A stretch of 64,000 nucleotides of DNA, from the IMG/VR virus record IMGVR_UViG_3300025098_000012, positions 162,699 through 226,698 of that record, one strand, 5' to 3'. Within the stretch, counting starts at the first letter, position 1, and every line of letters begins with the position of its first letter. The notes beneath the pieces were generated by a model. It worked only from the letters and a program-made list of their open reading frames with translations, did no database searches and was not told the origin of the DNA. Shown in pieces: positions 44,840 through 51,853 of the stretch. The stretch comes from a virus. The translations under genes and the position numbers were made by a program.

Positions 44840-45772
44840 CTACAAAATACCAAGTACACCAACCTTAAACTTCAACCAACTGTCCCGACCACCAGAGACT
44901 ACATTGTTCTCACACTCATAAAGCACATTCAGCAACCTACGAAGGTTTTGCACACCTCCAAAGGAATAAATCTTGGGTGCGATAAAGTTTTTTATCGCAT
45001 ATGGATTTTTCCTCAGATCGCTTGCAATCTGCTCAAGGTTCATCTTGGCTTCTACTCGTAAACCTACTTCAAGTAGATTGATACAGTTCGACAATAAGAT
45101 CCCATTACAGACAGCCATCGTCTGATCTGTCTTAGATGAACGCTCAATCTTCTCACAGACCTTGATGAACGCTTTGTGGTTTCTCTCCATGATCGCATTG
45201 GACAAGTCAATGAAGCTCGCTTCGGTCAGATCAGAAATCAAGTTTACTACGATGTTTGGTGTGATCTGATCTTCATCTCCAACAGCATGGACATACTTCA
45301 CCACTTCCCATCGCAAAGCACCTAAATCAATCCCGACCCTGTTCACAACAGCACGACACAGAACAGGGTCGATCTTCTTTTCATATTTCTCTACATATTT
45401 ATGCACCCAATCGCTCGCCCATTCTTTCTTTTGATCCTCGTACTGTGGTTCATCAAGTTTTCTTGAAAGATAACCCTCTAAGGCTTTCGGTAGGCGATCA
45501 TTTGTGTGTACGACTAAGACCTCACTCGCTCCTCTTGCTTTGAGATGTTGATCGAGCTTCTTGTTCTTGGTCGGGTTAGTTAGCACAACAAAGATTGGGT
45601 CTGTATCAAATAATCCAGACTCGAAGGCTGTCATGAGATCATCGGTCTTAGCGTCTACCTCACGAACATCATATCCATTAGCCCGATACTCAAGTGTGAT
45701 GTCTCTTGCTGTTAGGTCAATCCACTGTTTTGATGATCCGTATAAGACCATTACATTTTCGTCATTACTCAT
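44840..45772 (-). CDS. holA: DNA polymerase III delta (HolA)-like clamp-loader subunit
   Basis: The 310-residue protein has HolA features: an N-terminal P-loop-fold remnant (MVLYGSSKQWIDLT ... VFVVLTN), a middle with GIDLGALRWEVVKYVH, and the typical C-terminal helical segment NPYAIKNFIAPKIYSF followed by LRRLLNVLYECENNVV. In bacteria delta opens the clamp ring. It overlaps the HolB-like gene by eight bases, so the two are made together. Similarity is structural-pattern level rather than strong. Confidence 0.7.
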   Translation of the reverse strand: MSNDENVMVLYGSSKQWIDLTARDITLEYRANGYDVREVDAKTDDLMTAFESGLFDTDPIFVVLTNPTKNKKLDQHLKARGASEVLVVHTNDRLPKALEGYLSRKLDEPQYEDQKKEWASDWVHKYVEKYEKKIDPVLCRAVVNRVGIDLGALRWEVVKYVHAVGDEDQITPNIVVNLISDLTEASFIDLSNAIMERNHKAFIKVCEKIERSSKTDQTMAVCNGILLSNCINLLEVGLRVEAKMNLEQIASDLRKNPYAIKNFIAPKIYSFGGVQNLRRLLNVLYECENNVVSGGRDSWLKFKVGVLGIL

Positions 45773-46352
45773 TTTTTAACCCTAAGAAATAGCCATATAC
45801 GCACACCTTGCGTACATGAGGTCTTTTAAGAACAGCCTTCAGATCATCGTCATAACGCTCTACTAATCCCTCATCAACTAACACATCCACATACGCTTCA
45901 AGAAAAGCTCTATGTTGCCCCTTCTCGATCTTTTTAAGGCAATCTGATACGAGGATAAGGTTTTCATCAGAAAGAGCCTTAGAGAGCGTTTTAGCGTCCT
46001 CATAAAGTGGGTGTTGAGGTTGGGGCTGATAATGAAACCTCTCCCCACACCTTGATCGGATCGTTTCGGGAACAGACCCATAGTCTCTAGCCCATAAGAT
46101 CAGTTCGGGGGCAGAGGGATAAGGTTCTTCAATCCTCTTAAGTAAGATGTCTAGCGTTTGAGGGTTCGCTTCATCAAGAGGACCTGCTACTAAGAGTGGG
46201 TTATCTTGAGGCCAAACTTGAGAGTACATCTCCACTAACTCTTTTACAGCGTCAGTCTTTAAGTCTCGGTAGGGGGGTTTAATGAGAGTCTTACCTTCCA
46301 TGAGATCAGCTAAGGCTCTCTCAACTCCCGACCCATGATGTATGAATAGCAT
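45765..46352 (-). CDS. holB: DNA polymerase III delta-prime (HolB)-like clamp-loader subunit, short
   Basis: The 195-residue protein contains the delta-prime/clamp-loader core: LLVAGPLDEANPQTLDILLK, then IEEPYPSAPELILWARDYGS and PETIRSRCGERF, the SRC motif. It is shorter than E. coli HolB (334), lacking most of the N-terminal ATPase lobe. It is coupled to HolA. With DnaX at 631 it completes a minimal loader. Confidence 0.7.
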   Translation of the reverse strand: MLFIHHGSGVERALADLMEGKTLIKPPYRDLKTDAVKELVEMYSQVWPQDNPLLVAGPLDEANPQTLDILLKRIEEPYPSAPELILWARDYGSVPETIRSRCGERFHYQPQPQHPLYEDAKTLSKALSDENLILVSDCLKKIEKGQHRAFLEAYVDVLVDEGLVERYDDDLKAVLKRPHVRKVCVYGYFLGLKNE

Positions 46353-46489
46353 ATAATCTCCTTTCTTTTACCCTTATAGATTTTTACCCTTTACATCTCC
46401 TCGTAAGTCTCATATAAGGGTTCTTGTGTTTCCCCTTTGGGGATTGTCTCTAGTCCTCTTAAGTGAGATCAAGACAGGAGATGGTTAAT

Positions 46490-47110
46490 GACCATTAGGT
46501 GGGATAGTCTAGCTTCTAGTACGCACCTAACGACACAAAATTAACTGTTCATACGCTGTGGCTTATATGTACCCTAACCTTTTAACCGAGATTGGGTATG
46601 CTCCTTGGGAGAAGAGCTGACTTAATACACTTGTTAAGTTTCATTCTAGGAATACCTCAACTAGATCAGCTTAGTCTCTTACTCGTAGCTTACATTAGAT
46701 ACTCTTTAGAGTAGATAAACTCTTAGAGGAGTATACTCTAAGAGTTAGTAAGATACGAAGTATCGCTAGAGTTAAAAAGAATACTAAGAAAAAAACTACA
46801 ACTACAACTTTAACTTCTACAAGTTCAAGTTCTACATCTACTACTACTAATAGTACACCTACAGGTACTAGTAGTTCTTCTTCAACTCATTCAGCTTCAG
46901 CTACTATATGTTCTACTCTATCTTAACCTACATCTTCTACATCATCTTATCTTATTATATCTTCCAGTATATCGTATTATCCATATATGCGATATGTGTA
47001 TATAGAAGATACCTTATCAGTAAGGATAAGGTATCAAAAGATAGTATTTCCTCTTAGTTAAATAGAGGAAATATGGTATAATCTCTCTAAGATACTAAGA
47101 GAGAGATTAA
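46490..47110. ncRNA. Structured non-coding region, candidate large phage RNA
   Basis: No convincing gene lies between 46353 and 47115. The region holds several perfect inverted repeats. TTAGGTG/CACCTAA is at 46495-46530. A neat three-way fold is AGCTGA/TCAGCT (46615-46671), enclosing CTTAA/TTAAG and TCTAG/CTAGA. An 11-base stem AACTCTTAGAG/CTCTAAGAGTT is at 46718-46746, and GATAC/GTATC at 46752-46764. Three more stems of 9-10 bases are at 47008-47035, 47045-47073 and 47080-47108. A G-poor, CTA-rich tract (about 46790-46990) separates the groups. It lies between divergent genes. The strand is uncertain; a large RNA or a replication origin both fit. Confidence 0.5.
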
Positions 47111-47115
47111 GAGAA

Positions 47116-47463
47116 ATGAAGTTAATAGAGATCAACCTATCTGGAACAAATGAAAAGGATGTAAAGAGCTTATGTGAAGCTCTAAGCAGAAGGTTCTTAG
47201 GTTGTACTCTCTACAGGACTATCGGTTATTGGAGTGAAGAAGGTTATCAGTTTAAGAAATCTTATGAGGGGACCAAAGAGGAACAGGGGTATGGGATTAA
47301 GGTCTTAATAGAAGATGATCTCGATCAAGTGGAAAAGATTATAAGAACCTACTTATCGGAAACAGATCTGAACTGGGTTCAAGTAGTATCTTATGGGGTA
47401 GATACCCATCATGTAAACTTGAGGGGGGAGTTTAAAAGGGTAAGTTCATATAAGGGTAGGTGA
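47116..47463 (+). CDS. Hypothetical protein, 115 aa
   Basis: It begins MKLIEINLSGTNEKDVKSLC with alternating strand/helix patterns like a ferredoxin-type fold, but no family is recognised. The start follows directly after three hairpins; a GAGAGATTAAGAG purine tract serves as ribosome site. The third hairpin (47080-47108) covers that purine tract, so translation may be regulated by folding. Confidence 0.55.
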   Translation: MKLIEINLSGTNEKDVKSLCEALSRRFLGCTLYRTIGYWSEEGYQFKKSYEGTKEEQGYGIKVLIEDDLDQVEKIIRTYLSETDLNWVQVVSYGVDTHHVNLRGEFKRVSSYKGR

Positions 47464-47493
47464 ACCAACCAACCTTAAAAGGAGACTCACCCT

Positions 47494-47838
47494 ATGAGTG
47501 AAGTAAAAGATTTAAAAGAGCAGATCGTTCGTATTCGGGAAAACACCAAGATCACTCAGATCATGGTTTCAAGGTGTGTGAAGATGCCTCGTGGTGGAGG
47601 AGATGTTTTCGTTTCCTTAACAGGAAACTACGGTGAGCCTAATGATGTGGAGGGAGGATTAAGCCTCGAAGATGCAAAAGTGGCGACCCATTTACTTGGG
47701 CTTGAAGCAAACATCATGGCTTTCCAACAAGCTAGATCATCGGGTATCTTATCGGCACAACAATGTGATAGTGCCATAAAGCACACAAAGAACAACTTTG
47801 GTCAGCTCCTTATGAGCCTAGATGGAGACAAAAAATAA
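47494..47838 (+). CDS. Hypothetical protein, 114 aa
   Basis: It starts MSEVKDLKEQIVRIRENTKI after AAGGAG. A basic PRGGGDVF loop and helices follow. No family recognised. Its TAA overlaps the next ATG by one base, so the two are coupled. Confidence 0.55.
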   Translation: MSEVKDLKEQIVRIRENTKITQIMVSRCVKMPRGGGDVFVSLTGNYGEPNDVEGGLSLEDAKVATHLLGLEANIMAFQQARSSGILSAQQCDSAIKHTKNNFGQLLMSLDGDKK

Positions 47839-48677
47839 TGATTGAACAAGCGTATATTGATCGCATTTATGAGAGACTTACAGCTATGGATGTCCAACTT
47901 GATGCTGACCCTATTGAGTTTGGACCTAGTCGGCTTAACTACAAGACATCAGAGGTTCGAGGGCATCTTTCATCAACTGAAAAAATCTTCATGGAAGTCA
48001 GTCACAATCTTCAAAAGATCAAGCGTGATCTGTTGATCCGACAGACCGAATATAACATCGAACAGACTCAGCTCATTGCTAATGATCCCCATGTGCGTTC
48101 GGGTCGCTCCCAAAAAGAGCGTGAAGCACTAGCGGCCACTAGACTCGTTCATATCCAATCAAAGATCAATGACCTCACTTTGTCGGCTCATGATCTTGAG
48201 GACTTGATGACGGTTATTAAGGCAAAGCGTACAGACCTTAAAGACCTTCAAGGTCGATTACGAGATCAGTTGAAGTTATGCCAAGAGCAGATCGCTTTAG
48301 GTCAGCGTTGGGGGTCTAAGACCTTTACATCTAGGACTTTTGATGACCCTAATGTGATCTCCACCGAAGTCAATACAGCTAAACTTGTGGATCAGTTTAT
48401 CACTCAGCGTCAAAATGCTGAAGCGAAGGTTGATGAGCAAGCTGAACAAATGACTCAAGTCGAAGCAGAGACACCTAAGCGAGAAGTAATCTCTGTAGAG
48501 GACGAACTTAGTGTAGCTTTGTCTCAATCTCCTAAAGACAGTTCCCCCTTAAATGGAACAAACACTAAAGCGAATGAGGACGAGATTGAGGGCTTTGTAA
48601 AGACTCCGTTGGAGGAGATTGATACAAATGTTGATGCGATTGATCTTGATGATCTTTTTGCTGAGTTTGGTGGTTAG
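47838..48677 (+). CDS. Coiled-coil protein with acidic C-terminal tip, 279 aa
   Basis: Residues about 40-165 are helical coiled coil (KIFMEVSHNLQKIKRDLLIR ... QGRLRDQLKLCQEQ). The last third is acidic and disordered and ends IDLDDLFAEFGG. An acidic tail with a hydrophobic tip is typical of proteins that bind a partner through the tail (as SSB does), but no family is recognised. It is coupled to the previous gene. Confidence 0.55.
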   Translation: MIEQAYIDRIYERLTAMDVQLDADPIEFGPSRLNYKTSEVRGHLSSTEKIFMEVSHNLQKIKRDLLIRQTEYNIEQTQLIANDPHVRSGRSQKEREALAATRLVHIQSKINDLTLSAHDLEDLMTVIKAKRTDLKDLQGRLRDQLKLCQEQIALGQRWGSKTFTSRTFDDPNVISTEVNTAKLVDQFITQRQNAEAKVDEQAEQMTQVEAETPKREVISVEDELSVALSQSPKDSSPLNGTNTKANEDEIEGFVKTPLEEIDTNVDAIDLDDLFAEFGG

Positions 48678-48759
48678 GTAGACAAGGGGCTGAGTCTTTC
48701 TGCATAGGGCAGAAAATACGAACGATACCACCGCATTTATAACAGGAATGAGGAGACAT
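48565..48759 (-). CDS. Possible small cysteine-rich protein
   Basis: A 64-codon frame starts MSPHSCYKCGGIVRIFCPMQ, with two Cys pairs followed by a Gln/His-rich tail. AAAGG lies nine bases before its ATG. About half of it is antisense to the end of the previous gene, and the tail is low-complexity, so it may be spurious. It follows the small gene at 48818 on the same strand. Confidence 0.25.
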   Translation of the reverse strand: MSPHSCYKCGGIVRIFCPMQKDSAPCLPNHQTQQKDHQDQSHQHLYQSPPTESLQSPQSRPHSL

Positions 48760-48817
48760 ACTAAGAGCCTTTGAGCGAGGGTTGAGAGGGTATTCTTTGA
48801 TACCCATAAAAATACTA

Positions 48818-48979
48818 TTAAACAACCCTTACCAAAGAGACTCGATAAAGAAGGTTAAAGAGATCTCCTTTGTGCCTCTTTCTTTTATTTGTCTCTTCGA
48901 TTTCTATTCGGACAGGTTTAGCCGAGTCCTCGCTACAGCAAAGAGTACAGCATATCACTAATATAAAGGTCAGTCTCAT
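48818..48979 (-). CDS. Small secreted or lipoprotein-like peptide, 53 aa
   Basis: ATG at 48979 follows a strong AGGAGG by ten bases. The product begins MRLTFILVICCTLCCSEDSA, a basic start, a hydrophobic core and a CC pair that could act as a loose lipobox, then a charged tail (IEIEETNKRKRHKGD). It is downstream of the 49036 gene on the same strand. Spanin-like function cannot be claimed. Confidence 0.5.
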   Translation of the reverse strand: MRLTFILVICCTLCCSEDSAKPVRIEIEETNKRKRHKGDLFNLLYRVSLVRVV

Positions 48980-49035
48980 CGAAAAAATACCTCCTATTTA
49001 ATCTTGGGAAACAGGGGGTATTTAATGACTATGAA

Positions 49036-49566
49036 TCAAAGTTTGAGAGGATCGCCATTATCGTCAAAAAGACGCTCAACATCGAATGTTCCGTCTTCGG
49101 ATACTTTCATACTCCATAGGTCTTGGGTAGCCTTATGTACTAGGGTAGACTCACCACCTGCTTGGCTCAAAAAGCTCGCTGAAAGGTTAGGTCCACTCAA
49201 CACGATGAAGTGATCCTCAATGCTCGCAACTTTCATGCTTGCTACACGCAAGAAGTTAGCAGGGATGCGATCAATCTTGTTGCGTCCGTCAAACTTTACA
49301 AACACCTCTCCGTCAAGAGAGGTAACGTCACCTGTTGCAGTCTTAACAGATACGACTGTTCCCTTTGTGCCAGCAGTCGGGAGCTGACCAGGTAAGATCA
49401 CACCGTTATTAGTGTGTGAGACTACACGCATACCATCTTCAAAGTTGAGTGCTTCTCTTTTATTCTTGCGACCCCGATCAGTTAAGTCAGAAATCTTAGT
49501 ATCAAGAACAGCGTCCATGCTAGAGGTCTTTTGAAACGAGCCAAATACAATGTCATTATCCCACAT
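49036..49566 (-). CDS. Hypothetical protein, 176 aa, conserved-looking phage type
   Basis: It begins MWDNDIVFGSFQKTSSMDAV after TAGGAGA. A KOW- or SH3-like beta segment (GTKGTVVSVKTATGDVTSLD, GEVFVKFDG) is followed by LRVASMKVAS, reminiscent of the RVAS tag, and DLWSMKVSEDGTFDVERLFD at the end. That last segment resembles hypothetical proteins of other large phages from memory. A P1 motif lies 45 bases upstream. Function unknown. Confidence 0.55.
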   Translation of the reverse strand: MWDNDIVFGSFQKTSSMDAVLDTKISDLTDRGRKNKREALNFEDGMRVVSHTNNGVILPGQLPTAGTKGTVVSVKTATGDVTSLDGEVFVKFDGRNKIDRIPANFLRVASMKVASIEDHFIVLSGPNLSASFLSQAGGESTLVHKATQDLWSMKVSEDGTFDVERLFDDNGDPLKL

Positions 49567-49610
49567 AATCAGTCTCCTAGTGTGAATAAAGTGTCTGATT
49601 ATGTGGGCGA

Positions 49611-49625
49611 TATAAAGAAACTATT
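49611..49625 (-). promoter_or_regulatory. P1 promoter-like motif
   Basis: Gene-sense AATAGTTTCTTTATA, 45 bases before the 49566 start. Confidence 0.5.
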
Positions 49626-49657
49626 AAAGTAGATCTCTACCTGTGGATCATAAACGA

Positions 49658-50074
49658 TTACTTAGCAGGGATTGAGTTTGGCAGATTAGTGATTGTTTCA
49701 CTAATCCAATCATGACCACTATCTAACAAGTCTTCACCCCAAAAGCTAGGGTCAGAGATTTTCACTGTAATGCAAATGCAAGATTCACATTCCGATGTAG
49801 TTACAAAATCTTCAATCATCTGACTGTGGGGCCACTGATTGATAGAGGTTTTAAAATCTTCTACAGATCTTTTTAGGATCGCCCTGTTCATGTGCATGAA
49901 ACAAAGGTTAATTTTGTCTTCTTCATACTCACGATCATCTACCATGATGATAGCACGAGCATTACTTAATTTTGCTGTCTTTGCGGCAGACTTCGTTCTT
50001 CTTGAGGTGCTGTTTTCAAGTCGAGCAATACGATCTTCAAGATTTCTGATGGTTTCGTTTGCTGATCTTCTCAT
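49658..50074 (-). CDS. MRRSA-tag family protein, 138 aa
   Basis: It begins MRRSANETIRNLEDRIARLE. The remainder (AIIMVDDREYEEDKINLCFM onward) has a Cys-rich strand (TTSECESCICITVKIS) and is unlike other members. A leader with GGAG and a P1 motif precedes it (to 50140), and the end of the ClpP-like gene lies inside that leader. Function unknown. Confidence 0.65.
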   Translation of the reverse strand: MRRSANETIRNLEDRIARLENSTSRRTKSAAKTAKLSNARAIIMVDDREYEEDKINLCFMHMNRAILKRSVEDFKTSINQWPHSQMIEDFVTTSECESCICITVKISDPSFWGEDLLDSGHDWISETITNLPNSIPAK

Positions 50075-50107
50075 AATGGTTCTCCATTTGGTTTAAGATT
50101 AAAGGGA

Positions 50108-50782
50108 TCACTTATTGATAGGGGGGATAAATAAACTATTAACACGCTCGTACTTGATGACCTCATCAACCAAACCAAGCTCAAGACACTTCTTAGGGTT
50201 CATCCAAAGATCACGCTTTAGAAGATCTTTGAGTTGCTTCTTCTTCATGTTGGTGTTCTTGAGGTAAATGGACTCCAACATTTCCATGAGCGAGTCCATA
50301 GACTCTTTCTCATCAGTTAGGTTCTCGTATGTTCCCCATACACCTGTGCTGATTTGGTGGATGAGCATGAAACTATGCTCGGTGATGAAGCGTTTAGTTC
50401 CGACACAAGACATGATAGTCGCCGCTGACGCCGCCGACCCCTCGACATAAGTGAAAACAGGGATGTCCGAGTCTAAGATATGGCTCGCCCCTGCAAGACC
50501 ACTAAAGGCACATCCTCCACCACTATTGATATGAAGGTGGATCGCAGGAGCTTGAGAGAGTCCAAGATCAGTGACCATATTAATGATCTGTTGACCGATG
50601 GACTTGATCGCAATCCCCATCTCCATGACAGACTTCGGAGAGATGCCTTGATAGAGGTAGATGTGATTGTCGCTTACGGTAATCTCACCATAGAAATCTG
50701 CTTGTGCGTTTTTGCGTTGAACATGAGCTTCTTCGTCATCATAAATTCTACGCATAGTGGGTGGGTGGTTAAAGTATTTCAT
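50108..50782 (-). CDS. ClpP-like serine protease
   Basis: The 224-residue protein has the ClpP fold motifs: IHLHINSGGG, the nucleophile segment GSAASAATIMS (S119), MLIHQIS (H142) and KRDLWMNPKKCLELGLVDEV with the likely Asp. Phage ClpP-like proteases often act in head maturation, but cellular-type protein turnover is also possible. I chose MKYFNHPP (AAAGG spacing). The last residues ERVNSLFIPPINK are encoded by the P1/leader module, so its original stop may have been nearer. Confidence 0.85.
   Translation of the reverse strand: MKYFNHPPTMRRIYDDEEAHVQRKNAQADFYGEITVSDNHIYLYQGISPKSVMEMGIAIKSIGQQIINMVTDLGLSQAPAIHLHINSGGGCAFSGLAGASHILDSDIPVFTYVEGSAASAATIMSCVGTKRFITEHSFMLIHQISTGVWGTYENLTDEKESMDSLMEMLESIYLKNTNMKKKQLKDLLKRDLWMNPKKCLELGLVDEVIKYERVNSLFIPPINK
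50126..50140 (-). promoter_or_regulatory. P1 promoter-like motif (leader copy C)
   Basis: Gene-sense AATAGTTTATTTATC, then CAATAAGTGATCCCTTTAA. Here the motif lies within the last codons of the ClpP-like gene, whose TGA is part of the leader. Confidence 0.5.
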
Positions 50783-50784
50783 AA

Positions 50785-51207
50785 TCATGCCCTTTCTCGG
50801 ATTATGTGAAATCCTTCTAGCCAAGCTAGAACAAGAGGTCTAAGAGATTGAGTGGCGAGTGGGGAAAAACACTCTGGCATTTTCCGATGTCCTAAGATAC
50901 AGTGGTCTTTCTTATACGACAGACAATGGTCTTTTTCATCACAGTCTTTGGGTACATCAAGGAGCTTTAGACAGCCTCTAGGCTCTCTAAGGTTTTGATT
51001 CATCAGAGGGGTTGTGAACCCTCTCATTGCTTGGTCGAGTATGTCATGTGAGACTTCGGGGATTAAACGCTCTACAGGTGTTCCTACAAGGTCAGAGAAC
51101 GCACCCCAATTTGTACTCTCATAAGGAAGGATCTTAGCGATCTTAGGGTTATTCCAATGACGATCAGTAAGGGTCATAAAGATTAACCCATCTCTACGGT
51201 ACATCAT
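50785..51207 (-). CDS. Hypothetical protein, 140 aa, cysteine cluster
   Basis: It begins MMYRRDGLIFMTLTDRHWNN, with DCDEKDHCLSYKKDHC in the second half, suggesting a metal-binding site. Its start overlaps the previous stop, and its end overlaps the ClpP-like start region, so it belongs to a coupled operon. Function unknown. Confidence 0.55.
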   Translation of the reverse strand: MMYRRDGLIFMTLTDRHWNNPKIAKILPYESTNWGAFSDLVGTPVERLIPEVSHDILDQAMRGFTTPLMNQNLREPRGCLKLLDVPKDCDEKDHCLSYKKDHCILGHRKMPECFSPLATQSLRPLVLAWLEGFHIIRERA

Positions 51208-51527
51208 TAGTGGACGACCTCATCCTTCTTCATGAGTTCGATTTCTCTAAGGCATATATTAGCAAGATCTTCGGATATGATCTTTTCATCGGTGAGGTAA
51301 TCTACAACTAAAGGGTGTAATGTGCCGATAAGAAGGATCGGTTGGCGATCATCATTTTTATCGGGGGTTACTAACACTTGCATTTCGGGGAAGATACGCT
51401 CTATCCCCATCATTCGCCCAACATAGAACCACATTTTAATCAGTTCTTCTTTTGAGTCTGACTGAGCTACTATATTGTTGAGTATTGCCTGCAATACTTC
51501 AACAGGATCTATTGAGTCGTTGTCCAT
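51207..51527 (-). CDS. Hypothetical protein, 106 aa
   Basis: It begins MDNDSIDPVEVLQAILNNIV after GGAGAG. A helical first half (KEELIKMWFYVGRMMG) is followed by a small beta part (EMQVLVTPDKNDDRQPILLI). First gene of a three-gene coupled run to the ClpP-like gene. No family recognised. Confidence 0.55.
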   Translation of the reverse strand: MDNDSIDPVEVLQAILNNIVAQSDSKEELIKMWFYVGRMMGIERIFPEMQVLVTPDKNDDRQPILLIGTLHPLVVDYLTDEKIISEDLANICLREIELMKKDEVVH

Positions 51528-51575
51528 GATACATCTCTCCTTTTATATAGAGAGATGTATCTAAAGACTACAAAC

Positions 51576-51830
51576 TTAATGTTGTCTATGCAGACATCTC
51601 GCCCTAACCTCATTGAGCATAGATTCGATCTTATTAAACTTATCTAAAAATTCTTTATAGGGTCGAAGCACATCTTCATCACTGAGGTTATCGAGCATTT
51701 CAGCGGCATCATCAAAGATTCTTTTAAGATCACGATTTTCACTTAGAAAGTCATGGTTTTCATACTTTTTTCTAAGGTCTACGAGCCTACCTAGATTGTC
51801 ATCTAGGTTTTCTCTCACATCGTGAAACAT
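51576..51830 (-). CDS. Hypothetical helical protein, about 84 aa
   Basis: A helical, charged protein (NLDDNLGRLVDLRKKYENHD). The start is uncertain: an ATG at 51830 or a TTG at 51860 overlapping the previous stop; neither has a good ribosome site. Translational coupling to the WGR gene is likely. Function unknown. Confidence 0.45.
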   Translation of the reverse strand: MFHDVRENLDDNLGRLVDLRKKYENHDFLSENRDLKRIFDDAAEMLDNLSDEDVLRPYKEFLDKFNKIESMLNEVRARCLHRQH

Positions 51831-51853
51831 CTTGGTTTTAGAGACTGCGTTTC

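Noticed and set aside
46699-46926. Open frame encoding a Ser/Thr-rich peptide (TTTTTLTSTSSSSTSTTT-like)
   Set aside because: No ATG, GTG or TTG with a ribosome site opens it; it reflects the G-poor CTA-rich tract.
48549-48731. 60-codon minus-strand frame
   Set aside because: No ribosome site, and it overlaps the end of the coiled-coil gene and another candidate frame.
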